A DNA stretch of 64,000 nt from Romanomermis culicivorax (GCA_963922205.1 CAWUHX010000378.1:1-64000); one strand, 5' to 3'; shown: positions 21,959 through 35,631, counted from the first letter of the stretch. The notes: a model not told the origin generated them from the letters alone. Made by a program: numbers and translations.

Positions 21959-24900
21959 TCATTTAGTCCAACCATAAGGAAATGTACAAAAATTACATTT
22001 CAAAATATGTTTATCATATACTACACGAGATTTTTTCAAAGTTTTACGAGTAACAACTTTAGGATCTTGTTGACACTCAATACGAAGACTATGTATATTT
22101 ACTTCTTCTTTTCCATTGTTTTTTACTAAAGCAAAAACCATTCAACGAAGCAAATAAAAATTAACTTTTTTCGTAGTATCTGATGACAAAATAGTACCGC
22201 GAACCTTGGTTACCTGATGGTATTGGTTGGTAGATGGACTAAACAATCTGTAAGCGAAATTTTGAGGACCTCTTTTGGGGAATTCGGTAATGTAAGATCC
22301 AGGACCATATTCATGTAATTCATCAGTCATTTCACCAAGGCACCAGCCAGTGGGTACCTGATATTGTTTTTTGTCAACTGTTGACAAGTAAATAATACTG
22401 TCCATGTCAAAATACAATACTCCACTTTTAAATCATTCAATGTAAGAATATAACTTTAGTCGAGCTTGAGCTGTTGTATAAGCTGCAATAAGGGCATTAG
22501 TATTCACCATGACTTCAGCAAAATCATCATGTTGACAATAGGTCGTTGACAGCAATTGTTCATTGATTAGTCTAACATTCTTAATAATGTTGACCACATT
22601 CGTCACAAGTTCAAAATACTCTTTGGGTCCATTGTGGATAACAGTCTTATCCATATTGTTTCATTGGCCAAACTAATAACATAAAATAATTAAATAAATA
22701 AAAAATTAAAATACAAAAACTATGCAAAGTTACCTTTCCCTAGAAAGAATTTAGCATTAATTTCGCCAAAGCCCTCTTTCCAGGACATTTCAAAATTTTT
22801 GAAGGATCCAGTGGAATATTCTCGGGACTGTAGACCTCCATCTTGTATTCACATTTTTGCTCATCTGTTTGAGCTCTAGCAGGGTAACCTTCACTCTCCT
22901 ATAAAAATTACAATCAAGTTATGTCACATTTACATAATATAAAACTTACTAGTTTCATTTTCATAAAAGTGTTGAGGTATTCAGTGAATAAATGACCATC
23001 AGGGTTTTGGGTTGGATGATATTGTTGGATATTATCCTAATGCCAAACTTCAAAAATCTTGAGGATCTGAAACAAAAATAAAAATATACATAGGAAAAGT
23101 GAACCATTACAGTAACAATATACCTTATATCCCTTCTCTAAGGCTTTGTATAATTCTATTGTAACCCATGTACCATCTAATGCTCGGTCTTTGTCATTAT
23201 ACTCGCATGTGGTCTTTTGTGAAGCATGCGTACAAGTTTTGCATAAAGGAAACAATAATTTACCACCATGTCGATACAGTAGAACAGGATGTAAGAGTTT
23301 ATGAGGTGGTAAAACCCTACTTTTGATTAATCCCTCATAAGGTTGGGAAGTCGAGCTGACCTCTTCAAAACCTTCGGTAAAGATTTTTGGATGACCTGTA
23401 GGGTATTTCCTATATTTGTTGACAAATGGGTGTAAACTGCACACGTCTACATAATTGATCTTTTCTTCAGGTGTTCCATCTTCATTGTACTTAATTTTGT
23501 GATACAGTTTTACAGCATTAGTCCTGTAAGAAAGCTAAAAACAAGAAAACTTTTGAAGAAATGGAAAAGAACATTTTAAGATTTTACCTTCTCGAGGATT
23601 CATAGGTTCAGGTATTTCAATTGTATCAAAAAATGTTTTCATTTCATGATTTGAATGAAGTTGTTGTAAGAGCTCGCATTCCCACATCTCAACCACATTA
23701 TAACCGATTGATTGAAGTTCCATAGCCCAATTAGAAGTGTGTTCATATGCATCGACTGCTTTTGTATCATTATCAGCTGTTAACTGATATCTTTTTTTCA
23801 TACATCTGGGCCCACCATGCCAATAACAACTGTAAAATTCATAAACGGTTGTTCCTTTAATGAACAAACTGGTAGATAGATAGATATATATTAAAATTTC
23901 AAAGTTTCAGACAAAATTACCCGATAAACTATCAACCTTGTATTTTCCAATTTGAACTTCATCACCATTAAGTTTATGTCAAATATACAGTTTTTCATTT
24001 TTATAGGATAACCATTTCAACCATTTTAAGGCCATAACAGACTGTCTTTCTTCTTTACCATAACCTTTGTATGGTATTACCCCAATACTATTTGGTTTCA
24101 AAAATAAGCGTTGGAATACCAAGTTGCAGGCACCAGCAATGGTTATTGATTTTTCAAAAGGATCAACATCTGTTTCCTCCATAAAAATATCCTGAAATTT
24201 CATGCAACATTGTCGTAAAACTTGCACATCACTACGACAGTAGTCAAGTAACTGGTTATCAAAATTAAATTGACACCCCTAAACAATGACACATTGAAAT
24301 GCAAAAACTTTATACTTTTGCAAACTTACTGCTTCAAGCTTCCTATTATACCAATCCAGAAATATGGCACGAGCTGCAGTCTCCATAGCATTGTAAGTGT
24401 ACATGTCCCAATAGGGTCCAATATATCGGTAATTTTCCTTTCTATTAAAGAAATGGGGGAAATATCCTCTACATATTTCACTTATTCCAAATTTTTTTGA
24501 TAGAGCCGCCAAAGGCATCGGAAGAAAGTTCAGAGAATCAATATTTTTTTTGATCCTACCTTGATACACATCAACTCTAAACCTGAAAAATAAATAAAGG
24601 GATGAAAATGAAAAAACTATAAAACAATTTACTAATTCACCCTTATTAATGATATGTAGTTTATGATGACCATTACAATACAAAAACTGCATTATAAATT
24701 GTCCATCGAATCCTCGAGAATTATGTGCTATTGCTGTAATGTTTTTCATGCCTTTTCCAAAAAGGTATTCGCAGAAATCATTTAGACATATAGAGCCTTT
24801 GAATACATGCTCATGTTGACCACACATATCGCAACAAAAATTTCCTTTGCTTTGATGACACTGATCCCACATAGTATGGACAACCCATAAATTTGGCTCA

Positions 24901-26807
24901 TGTTCAAATACATCCCCTAATTCCGTTTGTTGTAGAATTTTTTCCTGAGTAGTCTCAAAATCATAAAAAACAAATTTTTGATTGATGGGGCACTTATCGG
25001 TAATTCCTGTTTCATTACCAACTGGACACTCATCATCATCATTTGTTTCAAATACGTCTTCTTCCTCTCCATTTTGCTCGCTACCAACAGGTTGCATAAA
25101 AATGTCCTGAAATTTAAAAATTTTAAAATGAAATAAAATAATTATACTGTATCTAATACCTTTTCTACGTACCCTCTTATTGCATGTTTAGGAGTCAAAA
25201 TAACCACAATTAAGTGTCTTAGAATGTGCTCCCCGAACTAGTGTATCACATTGCTCGCACACTTTGAAATGGTCACAAATAGATACCCCCATTTTTTGAT
25301 GTTTCAATTGACCTCTTTGAGTAGAAACAAACTTGTGTCAAGCAAAACACTCCCGGTTTTTAAAATATCCCTGACAATCTTTGCATTTTCGAGCATTAAA
25401 TTGATTACATGGGGGTGTATTGTAACACAAAGGGCAAACATTTCTGCATATATGTTCCACTTTGTTATTGTAGGCTAGATCGCAATGAGGGCAAAAGTAG
25501 CTGCGGTCAAAAAAACCAGGCATCTTTGTAATAACTGAGTAATGGTTATCATGGTGATAAATATTCAAAACATGCGTTGCTTCAGGTCCTTAAAACTCTA
25601 AATGCATACACAATAACAGAAAAAAAACTCAAATGCCTAAATATTAAATCTTTAAACCCTTCTTTGCTAAAAGTTTTGATTTGATAATCGGGTAATAAAA
25701 CAGCTTGCAGTTTTTCCCATTGATGAAAACCGCAAGTCCCTTGATAATTAGCTAATCCTGCCAAGGTCATCAGTTCGTTAGCAACCTTTGCTTGCAGCAC
25801 ATGAGGCTTGTCAGACTTTCGAATACTTTTTCCCATTTGTGCACAGCATTCCTATCTTTTTTATGAACATAAGCTCTAGCAACAACTAGAGCTCTAGCAA
25901 AACATAAATCATTTGTGTTGTTGATTTGAATAATACAGCATTTATCTTTCAGGAAATCATTATGTTTTAAATACTGATGAGCATTGTGAATACCCCAAAT
26001 TAAAAAATAAATAAAAAAAGAAAGTTTTTAAAAAATGTTAAAACACAACTAATTGGGTAAGTAAGTAAATAAGTAAGTAATTTTAATTAGCTTACCCCTA
26101 CTAGCAGGTGGTGTTACAACAATTGTACAAATTGTAGCTTGATGGCTATCAATTTGTATTTGTTTATTTGATTGAAGAACAGCATTAAGAGTGTTTACAA
26201 TCAAATCTCCAGTTGAAGCATGTTTTGGCGTAAAAGGTATCTAAACGCGACCTTTTGTCAAATCTGGATGGTCAAAGAAAAACCCCATAAATGCATTATC
26301 ATCGACATTCTCAGAGATTCGCTCTACTTTACGTTGAAAGGTTGGTGCAAGTTGAGCATTTAAATCATCCATATGTTCAGTATTACGAAAGTTCAAAGAG
26401 TACTGGGGACCTTCAGTATTGAAACGCCTAATATTTACGGTACTGGGTTGACCTAATTCGAAAAAATCATCTGCAACAAAAGATGAATTTGTTACACCTC
26501 CACTACCCCCACCACCAATTTGAACTGATTCGTAAATTTCTTCTTCATCTGAACTGTGAGGTGTATAACTTTTGTATTGAACATCTTCATCATCATAATC
26601 TAAAATAGTTCCTTCTTCTTCTTCTTCTTCTTCCAAAATATTATTATTATTATTATTATTATCAGGTATTTCTTCTTCCTTAGAGGTAATATTCTCTGAA
26701 CCCTCATCTACAATCGTTTTATCATCTTCATCAGAAGTAATATCTTCTAAAATTTCCATAGGTATGTCATCTTTGTCCGAAGTAATATCCTGGTAAGTAG
26801 GTTTCAT
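21959..26807 (-). pseudogene. Polinton 1 protein-primed DNA polymerase B
   Basis: Replicates the element by protein priming. From Met at 26807: an acidic Asn/Glu-rich N-terminus to 26241, a Cys/His region (CPHCDLAY, VCPLC, CKDC; 25500-25370), exonuclease motifs YDFET (~24970), HNSRGFDGQF (~24720) and YCRSDV (~24245). Then the Polinton-specific nuclease-like module (YEFYSCYWHGG, MWECE; ~23850-23690), motif A DVCSLHP (~23440), motif B region KLMLNSF (~22775), and motif C YFDMDSIIY (~22410, usually DTD). Introns are visible: one (~24645-24583) has a GTGAATTAG donor and ATTTTTCAG acceptor and restores frame; others break the frame near 23560 and 22930. Stops include TGA at 22142, 22433, 23979 and 25338, TAG near 22750, 23037 and 26241, and TAA near 25196. 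Not functional as read. Confidence 0.92.
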
Positions 26808-27606
26808 TATAAAAAATTATCCAAACTAGAAAAGAGAAAAGCTATAAATTAGAAAAAATAGAAAACAACCTACTCACCAAAACCTATACAGTAATAATGG
26901 AAAATTTTTATAAATTAGCAAAAACTATTAAGTTTATGGTAGAGATTTAATTATTGTTTACCAGCTTATGGTAGTACTTTTTTTATGATGGGAAAGCTTT
27001 AAAGACCTCTATAACTCATGAACACATGCCCATATCATTTCTTTAGCTTATTTTACTAGCATATAACCAGATAAAACCAGTTGAAACACCTGCTTTACTG
27101 TACAACTCTAGTATTTTTGTTTTGATTTTTAATACTATAAAAGAACTGTAATAGCTGTTTATAACCATGTAGCACCATCTTTTCTTTTTATGTGGAAAAG
27201 CTTTAAAAACCCTTATAACTCATGTGCATGTGGCTATATTGCTTCTATAGCTTTGACCTTGATAATTACACATAAAACACATATATTTTCCCTAGCTTTG
27301 ACCTCAAAGGTTACTATAACACACAAACATGTTTATTTTATTTTGTAGAACATAACCCCTCCTCTTACATAGTCCTCAGAATAGCAGAATACTGTAGGAT
27401 ATATGTCTTGAATATTTATTATGCTTATAACTCATCCTCTTACATCTATAAGCTGTAAGTCCTAGCTATTTTATTATACTTATAACGTCCTTTTACTCTA
27501 AAATTTTGAATACTTTATACATTTATTGGTTTTGCTGTTATGAAAACTATTTGTTTCTTTCTTTCTCTCTCTCTCTTTGACATATTTCTTTATGAATTTT
27601 TGAAAA
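26808..27606. promoter_or_regulatory. Divergent intergenic region of Polinton 1
   Basis: AT-rich 800 bp between the polymerase and the rightward genes, so promoters for both directions should lie here. It has degenerate repeats of CTTATAACTCAT and a CTTTCTTTCTCTCTCT tract just before the rightward start. No specific box can be assigned. Confidence 0.35.
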
Positions 27607-28923
27607 ATGGAATACCAGTTCATGTTAGACAAAAACATGGCATTATTTGTAGTGGTTGAAGGTAAATACCTGTCGATTTATTTTTGCAACATTGACCCTA
27701 AAACAAAAGAAGCGTACAGTCGCGGGTTCAAGCTCATTTTACCACAATACGGTATAATAGGCCCCAATGTCAACATTATTGAGAAGACATTTTCACATGG
27801 AGGTCAATGCGGCATCAACCTTGGTTATAAGATGATGGTCGAGAGCGACGTGGTTACAGTACAATTTAACAATTTTTTTAATGGAACGAAATGGAGTTTA
27901 TCCAAAGAAGTGAGCTGATACTTGAATCCTTTCTTTCTTTCTTTCTCTCTTTTCTTTCATTTTTTAACAATTTTGAAGGTTGAATTGTTTTTTCTTTCTT
28001 TCAAAGTACATTATGTTTTTTCTTTAGAAATTTCGGCATTGGACCAATACGATACATGAAATAGCATCAGCTATTTCAAATGAGTACAATGCTTTAGCAG
28101 TAAAACACCAATCAGCGATAAAACCCAAAACAAACAATAATGACGACACCGCTGTTCCAGCAACAAAAATATCTGGAGAAGATGATTCTACTAAGAAAAT
28201 CATTGAAGAAGAACTCGTTGATGCTACAAAAATGGTTAAAGAAGTTGCTGATGCTAAGAAATTGTTAAAGAAGACGAAGGCATTGATGCTACAAAATTCG
28301 CCAGAGAACTGGGCAATGCTAGTGAAGATCAAAAGGCAGTTAGCATTCAAATGATGTTTGTTAACGAGCTCTTTATCGACTGCTTTAACGATCCAGACTA
28401 TGATTCAAGGTCCGATACCAGTTCCCTGGATGCTAAAACCAAACGTATTTGTGGGTTATGTGTTCCAGGTTTAGATATTCCATGGTTTTTTGATGAGCAA
28501 GTAGTAAAAGGTGAAAAATTATTTATAATTATATGTGCTGAGCTAGCTATACAAGACATCTTTAATGGGTGTATTTTTGATTGTTATTGCGTGAAAGAGG
28601 TGGGAATTATTGAGGATCATCATTATCCAGGTCATCATTCCATATATAATATTACAATTACACCAACAGTTAATCGTTTATATGAAAAGATGGGGATTAT
28701 CATTGACTGCTTTGAATATGTTATAGGTGAGGTTCAAGGTTATTACTGTCTTCGTGCTTTTAAACAGGTGATTGACATATTTTGATGTATCCCACTTACA
28801 AGTACTGGTCATAAAACTGTTAAGGATACTGTAGCTCGTTTTATTGATGAAGGTTATCATTATGATTTTGATGATGCTATTGTTGTCGAAACACTAGGCG
28901 AGTTCATTAACCCTAAATTGTAA
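27607..28923 (+). pseudogene. Polinton 1 first rightward gene, unknown function
   Basis: Exon 1 is 27607-27909; a 118 nt intron with a GTGAGC donor and pyrimidine-rich acceptor follows; exon 2 starts at 28028 and is in frame. A frame change near 28258 leads into the frame ending at TAA 28921, with one TGA at 28783. The product would be about 400 aa: an N-terminal globular part (GKYLSIYFCNIDPK), a charged Asp/Lys helical stretch repeating DATK, then a Cys-rich C-terminal part (ICGLCVPGLDIPWFFDE; HHYPGHHS). No Polinton 2 counterpart is visible in this window. I recognise no family. It lies where accessory or host-interaction genes often sit in these elements. Confidence 0.5.
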
Positions 28924-29251
28924 GAGTTTTGCTTACATTCATTACAGTTTTGTATGTTTTAATTAGCTATAGTTTGCTTGCTTGCATGCTTGATTGTTTG
29001 CTTATGTGTTTGCTTACTTGTTTGCTTGATATATAATTTCATACATACATCCTTTGTGTGTATATTTTTGCATACAGTAATGTTATTCTATTTTATATAA
29101 TCACCTATCTTCATATTTTACATTTGTATTGTGTTTTATTATATTGTAATTTTTACAATTATAGATATCAATTTGTTTAAAATAAAAGTCATTTTAAAAA
29201 TTGTTCAAGTAAAAAGTCGCTGGTTTTTGTTGTTGTGAAAAAGAGAGAGAG
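28924..29251. other. Intergenic, TTTGCTTGCTTG repeats
   Basis: AT-rich with a GCTTGCTTGCATGC-type short repeat at 28970-29030; no gene. A GAGAGAGAG tract immediately precedes the ATPase start. Confidence 0.5.
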
Positions 29252-29911
29252 ATGTCGGATGATGATGATGGTGAAAAGTTTTATATGCGGAAGCACCCTT
29301 TTAACTGTATAGTTTTGGCTCCAACAAAATCAAGAAAAACACAATTTGTTAAAAAACTTGTAATTTCTGCAAAAGAAATGATTCACCCTGCTCCTATAAA
29401 AATTTATTGGTGTTATTCGGAATGGCAAGAAGCTTACGATGAATTAGTTCAAAAATATTATTATGTAGAATTTATCCAAGGTTCACCTGACTTAGATGAA
29501 CTTCAAAAAAGTAAAGACACACCTAAATTATTAATTATGGAGGATATAATGCATGAGATGAAGAATGATCAACGTTCAACTCAACCTTTTAGTAAAGGAT
29601 CACATCACTGGAATCTATCAATTATACATATAGTTCAGAATGCATTTTTTGATGGAATGCGTACCAGTAGGATAAATGCTCAATATTTAATTCTTTTAAA
29701 GAACCCTAGCAATATGTTACAATTCCGCACACTGGCTTGACAGTTTTTTCCAACTACTTCAAATTATTTCATAGAGGCATATGACGATGCTACTAGTAAA
29801 CCATACGGTTATTTATTAATAGATCTTACACAGACATGCCTGGAAAAATATCGACTTAGATCTAATATATTTCCCGACAATGATCATATGATTTTATATA
29901 CACCTAAATGA
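29252..29911 (+). pseudogene. Polinton 1 FtsK/HerA-type packaging ATPase
   Basis: Homologous to the A32-like ATPases that pump DNA into capsids. 219 codons with one TGA at 29738-29740. Walker A is APTKSRKT (residues 24-31), where Polinton 2 has GPTKAGKT; the key glycine before KT is arginine. Walker B is LLIMED (~92-97). The conserved HIVQN and RTSRINA..L..KNP region follows at ~127-150. The TGA sits where Polinton 2 has the Arg of TLARQ. Both changes would abolish activity, though the rest aligns end to end. The start is the ATG right after a GAGAGAG tract. Confidence 0.88.
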
Positions 29912-30457
29912 CTCATTTTTACAAAAAACTTTATACAAGTTAGTGGGATCCTATCATTTGAGCGATGTGATATACAGTAAATACATTTTTTTAATAGTCT
30001 CACAGTGATTCTTTTTATAGCTGTTTTTATTGTATGGATACAATACCCTTTTCAATTTTATGAAAATGGAGAAACTGTAAATGTTGCAGATTTTACAATA
30101 CCAAATACAAAAAATGTTACAGATCGGAAATTATTATTACAGGAAAATTATAAATTACATATAACACCCTAATATGTTATGTAGAAAAAAATTTTACATT
30201 GTCCTCAGAATGATGGGCAATTTATGCAATTACAAGTGTGTTTCAAAATATATATTTTCAATCCTGTCGTATTTTCTTGTTGTAGTCGTACCAGTAAATT
30301 TCAAATTTTGTACATCAATGGAACTAGATTAGGATATAGTGATATGGTAGATTTATTACATAATCAGAAAAAAATATTATACCCTTCATCAGTCTAGTCC
30401 AAAATTTTGAAGAGGTTGGTCATTTTTCTATAATTTGTTTGTTTTGTGATAATTACA
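29912..30457 (+). pseudogene. Possible small membrane-protein remnant
   Basis: After an acceptor-like TTAATAGTCTCACAG (~30005), a frame runs with a strong hydrophobic segment (ILFIAVFIVWI) and a polar tail (VADFTIPNTKNVTDRK) to TAA near 30170. Further short frames follow. No homologue is recognised; the position between the ATPase and the helical protein suggests a Polinton membrane protein. Confidence 0.3.
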
Positions 30458-30846
30458 ATGTCAGCCGCATTGGAAGTTTTTGTCAGAATGGTGCAAAATA
30501 AAGTAAAAGGTAAAAATTTTATATCTCTTCAGCTAGTTATTAAACTATAGTATTTTTTATTTAAGGTAAAATACTAACCAACAAGCAGAAATGCGAGATA
30601 GCTGATTTGTTTTGAACTTGTTTCTCACCCCAAGCCAAGATTTTTTACAAAGACATAGCTAAGGCATGCAATCATTTACATCGTGAAGTTGGTTTACCCA
30701 TGGGACATAAAAAAGTTACACAATTTTGGTGTTCTGCTAGATTATTACTGATGGAATTGGATATGGTCGAACCTTGTGCTATTTTTGTAGAAGATCTTTT
30801 TTTAAAGCTAGATACAACTCATAAAATATTTTTTATGAATATATAA
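30458..30846 (+). pseudogene. Conserved small helical protein, Polinton 1 copy
   Basis: Exon 1 30458-30509, a 56 nt intron with donor GTAAAA and acceptor TTTAAG, exon 2 30566-30846, in frame. One TGA at 30613-30615. About 110 aa, mainly helical. It aligns with the Polinton 2 protein at 60598-60951: the shared pattern is a hydrophobic start, F.(W) at the TGA site, K..AK..N.L and FW....L. In Polinton 2 the TGA position is Trp. Function unknown; conservation between two lineages suggests a core role. Confidence 0.65.
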
Positions 30847-31002
30847 ATGATTTGTGCACTTTTTCTAGATGTGAACAGTTGAATATCATTATACAAAATG
30901 AAGCTTCATCACTATCTTAATGTAATACATTAAATATTTCAATGTTTATTCAACATTTGGTCATTATTGTAAAATTTTCCTGTACTGTACGGTCTGTTTT
31001 GT

Positions 31003-31354
31003 ATGGCTTCTAGATTGAAGAAATATATCCACGAGCTTAATGTGTTGAAAAATTCAAATCGTGTTCAAAGATGTGCTTTTTTTAACATTCTTCCCCTGAT
31101 TTGATCTGTTGTATATGTGAAATTTGTTTGAACATTTTCAATGATAATATTCCTATTAGTTCAAACTTAAAAAAAAAATTGGTGAAACATAAATTATTGC
31201 TTAAAGGTTTAGCTACAAGACATGAAAAAACAAGAAAAAAGATTTACGTAATAAATGTGTAAGAATTGTTCAAAGTGGTGGAGCATTTTTACCTCTAGTA
31301 CCACCTACTTTATTATCTACATTAGCAAGTTTTGTTACAGAGAAATTATCATAG
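31003..31354 (+). pseudogene. Conserved GGAFLP small protein, Polinton 1 copy
   Basis: Starts MASRLKKYIHEL. Two frame changes (near 31100 and in the A-run at 31240) separate a basic N-terminus, a Cys-rich helix (ICCICEICLNIF) and the hallmark C-terminus (GGAFLPLVPP). It matches the Polinton 2 gene at 61726-62070 block by block (basic start, LCLCECMLNF, GGF..VLLAP). This small basic protein accompanies animal Polintons generally; its role is not established, possibly core or membrane-active. No stop codons other than those caused by the frame changes. Confidence 0.7.
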
Positions 31355-31355
31355 A

Positions 31356-32191
31356 ATAAAATTTGCTAGTAAATTTGCTCTTATACCTCATGAGGTTCTG
31401 AATAAGTTGAATAATTCTCAGGCTTCTTTGGCTTCTTCTTCTTCGATGAGTGAAAATGAAAAGATAGGTATAGCTAAGCAAGTTGACATGTATCCTAACA
31501 AATTAGAGCACATTTTGAAAGATAATACGTTAACACCTGAAGAACAATACAAAATGTACTTGCAACTATTTTCACAATATTTAAGTTTTGAATATGGAAA
31601 GGCTCAACCTTCTACAGTGATTTTAAAACAAAAAGTTATTGATGATGATAATGAAGATGAAAATGATAGTGATTTGAAACAAAAAGAAAAAAATTGATTG
31701 AATGATGAAAAGTTACTTAGTGTATTCCTAAACAGTTTAAATGCTCAGCATCATTATTATTGAAACACGTGTGACGTAACCCTAGTATAAATGTTAATAA
31801 GCAAGGTGAAGTATTAATTGATGGAAAATTAATTGAAGGATCACATATTATTGATTTATTACATGATTTGTCACGTAAATGCTCAAAAATTACACAACTG
31901 GTTGGCGTAGACCAATTTGCTAATGCTTTGATAAAACATAATGTACCCTTAGAAGCTATAGGAAACCCTTTACATAAAATGTTATTCACTTTACCTTGGA
32001 AACTCTCCTACCATACACCTCCAGAAGAATCAGATGATCAGGCAGTTAGTAGTGTCAAGTGGTTGAATAAACCACTCGTGAAAGGTATTGATTTATTTTC
32101 AAGTGGTGCAGAAGAAGATATCAAGGAGGATTCATTCTTTAATGAAGGAAACTCGACAGAAAAAAATACGGCAAAAAGTTGGAGCACTTAG
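31356..32191 (+). pseudogene. Conserved Polinton protein with SHIIDLL motif
   Basis: The equivalent of the Met start appears as ATA (near 31356). The N-terminal part (FALIPHEVL, LTPEEQYKMYLQLFSQY) runs to a TGA at 31695; a frame change and another TGA (31772) follow; then the C-terminal part (GEVLIDGKLIEGSHIIDLL, NPLHKML) continues to 32191. The Polinton 2 counterpart at 62067-62794 has the same two halves (LVPHD; GEIILKGTKISGTNIVDLF). The family recurs next to capsid genes in animal Polintons; its molecular role is unknown to me. The C-terminus overlaps the upstream leader of the integrase. Confidence 0.65.
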
Positions 32192-32217
32192 ATGGTATAC
32201 TCCCTTGTACTAGAGCG

Positions 32218-33327
<1,110 letters not shown>

Positions 33328-33370
33328 ACTGGCATATTTTGTTTGTACTTTTATCAACAATTTTTTTAGG

Positions 33371-33797
33371 AGTTTTTGCTTGCGATAATCTACCGAAGAG
33401 AGTTAAAAGACCTGCAGCTTTAATTGCAAACACTGATACATCTTTTCAAAAAGGAAGTCATTGGATAGCTATGTATTTTGATAATGATAACTCTGTATAA
33501 TATTTTGATTTCTATGGTTTACCACCAATTATTCCTGCTTTTATAAACTATATTAACAAGAATGCTACAGTAAGATACACAAATAAGAAACATCTACAAA
33601 ATTTTTATAGTAGAGTTTGTGGTATATATACTTTATATTTTTTGTATTATAAAGTGTGATATGTTCCTATGTATAAAATGTTTAAAAGTTTTAGTAATAC
33701 AAATTTTGTTTATGATGATAAATTGGTTTGTAAGTTTTTTCATTGTAAACTTTCTGTGAAAGGTCAATTGCAAAATAAATTATGTACATGTTTGTAA
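33371..33797 (+). pseudogene. Polinton 1 adenain-like cysteine protease (C5 type)
   Basis: Processes capsid precursors in adenoviruses and Polintons. Visible: [10 protein letters not shown] at the start, the His of GSHWIAMYF, the acidic residue in YFDFYG, and the nucleophile in CGIYTLYFL. A splice-like TTTTTTTAG precedes GVFACD, so a first exon may be missing. In-frame TAA at 33498 and TGA at 33657; the frame ends at TAA 33795. No equivalent is seen in the part of Polinton 2 inside the window. Confidence 0.8.
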
Positions 33798-33963
33798 AAG
33801 TTAACCCCTTTATGTATTTTTGTATAATTTTTATTTTACTTTACTAGCTCCGCCTTCTTTATATTTTTTGTGTAATTTTATTGGTTACTTTACTAGCTCC
33901 GCCTTCTTATAAATTTATGATTGAGTGATTAATTGTTGAATAAAAAAATTTTTATTTTGAAAT

Positions 33964-34203
33964 AGATAGTAGTAATAGTACGCATTCAGAAACATCTCCT
34001 ATTAGTGTTTGGGAGTTTTTTGGAAAGCATCTACCTCCAAACGAAGTGATTTTCTTCAGTCAGGTCATACCAATATACATTGTAGTCATTACAGCTATAA
34101 TAAACTTATCTCTCTACAATAATAGTATGCAATTGTGGGTTGGCCTTTTGTGTGCTTGCATAGGATATTTATTACCTAGTCCGGTACCAGGAGTATTACA
34201 GTA
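33964..34203 (+). pseudogene. Conserved small membrane protein of Polintons
   Basis: An open frame without ATG (a start or leader exon is missing) reads VWEFFGKHLPPNEVIFFSQV, then two hydrophobic segments around IVVITAIINLSL and LWVGLLCACIGYLLPSP. The N-terminal W.FFG..LPP.E..FFSQ pattern and the C-terminal IGYLLP motif are shared with small two-helix proteins I know from animal Polintons. Function unknown, presumably inserted in a membrane. Confidence 0.65.
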
Positions 34204-34256
34204 ATCTAATTCATTGAAGACCGTACTTACAGCAACAACAAACAACATTATAAATA

Positions 34257-35159
34257 ATGACAACCTTTGAAGATCAATTTTATATCACATTACCTAGTAA
34301 TAGCAAAAATGGAACCAAGCCCTCAGATTTTTCAACCCATCTACCTTACCATTTAAAACTAGATGGAAACTGGGAGGTAGGGCTAAGTGAAATAATATAC
34401 CCCCATAGTTGGGCTACAATTTCCAATTATGGTGGAGACAATATAATAACATTAATTACGGATGGTGTTGGAAATAAGGTTAAAAAAATCAAAGTAATAG
34501 TTTTTGAAAAACATTACTTTACTGTATCTGAATTAATTGCCGAGCTGAATGCAAAAATTGGAGCAGCTATTGCTGGAACTAACATTGAAATCATGTTTTC
34601 ATATGATGAACATGGTAAAGGGTTGGTTAATTTGAAAATAAAAAGTGGTATAAGCTTGCATAAAATGGATATAAGCAAGGGGCTAATGGAACTTCTTGGA
34701 TTTAGCACTACCAATACTGGTGCCTATGCAACTGCTGATGATTTTTTAAATAGAGCTGTGAATATTAACTTATATACTGTTGGAGAGAAACCACCAAAAA
34801 ATTCACCATCCAAAGCTGTTTTTCTTGCCCAGCCTGGAAATAATCATTTATACATGTTAGGAAATCAACCACCAAATTTAAATGATTTACAAAGTTTTTA
34901 TGTTTACTGTATTATTATTGAAAATCAAATTGTTGGAAATACATTAGCAACGCTTTTACGTATAGTAAATGTTCAGTGAAAATACAAAGATAATCTGAGT
35001 CAATTATATGAAACACCTCACTATATACCCATTCAATTAAAAGAAATTACGGTACTCGAAATTAATATAAAAAACAGTATGAATGAGCTTATACTTTTTC
35101 AGTTTGGGAATGTTATAGTTAAATTACATTTCCGGCGACGTACTCCTTTATTCCTATAA
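34257..35159 (+). pseudogene. Penton-like minor capsid protein, Polinton 1
   Basis: Expected to form the capsid vertices (single jelly roll). Starts MTTFEDQFYITLPSNS and has the diagnostic LDGNWEVGLSEIIYPHSW near residue 38, a central MELLGFS, and a C-terminus ending VIVKLHFRRR. Single exon of about 300 codons with one TGA at 34977; conserved sequence continues past it for 60 codons to TAA 35157. Apart from that stop the frame is open. In Polinton 2 only the second half of this gene is present, after the capsid gene. Confidence 0.85.
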
Positions 35160-35290
35160 TGATGGTATCAAATTTTTATTTATTCATTCATTCATTTGCA
35201 TTTGGACATGTTGTCGTCAGGTTGAATTTTTGCAGAGGCTCTTAATTAATTAATTCATTTGGTTGTTCATTCTGATTTTCAAAGCATAAT

Positions 35291-35631
35291 ATGCATACCA
35301 TATTTATCCCCGAAACCATTGATTACTGGATCAATATTGATCAATGCAGCATTCAAGATAATCAATTTCAATTAGGTGGTACCTTAGAAGGTTTCCGAGC
35401 AGCATACCCTTTTAATTATAGACATCAGGGAGCTGGAGTTGGTAATTTTTCCAAGAGTTTGTGGCGCCTAGCTATGCCTTTGAATCTGCAGGAAAGCATG
35501 CACTTGCTGCAGGTTCCAAAATTGCAGGTGATGTGGTAGAGGGTCATTCTTTTAAAGAAAGTGTTGCTGAGCATGGACAAAATGCAGCTGGCAACTTATT
35601 ACATGAGAAGAGTGAACCCATTCATAAATAA
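35291..35631 (+). pseudogene. Glycine-rich minor core/capsid protein, Polinton 1
   Basis: Residues ~40-60 read RHQGAGVGNFSKSLWRLAMP, the G.G.GNF...LWR signature seen in pX/pVI-like minor proteins of Polintons and adenovirus relatives. A frame change near 35478 leads to an Ala-rich helix (KHALAAGSKIAGD) and a HSFKESVAEHG block, ending at 35631. Polinton 2 has the same layout at 62831-63250, also with a frame change. It lies just upstream of the major capsid gene in both elements. Confidence 0.7.

Noticed and set aside
26641..26670. ATT trinucleotide run as a separate microsatellite
   Set aside because: It encodes the Asn run of the Polinton 1 polymerase N-terminus, in frame with the flanking acidic sequence.
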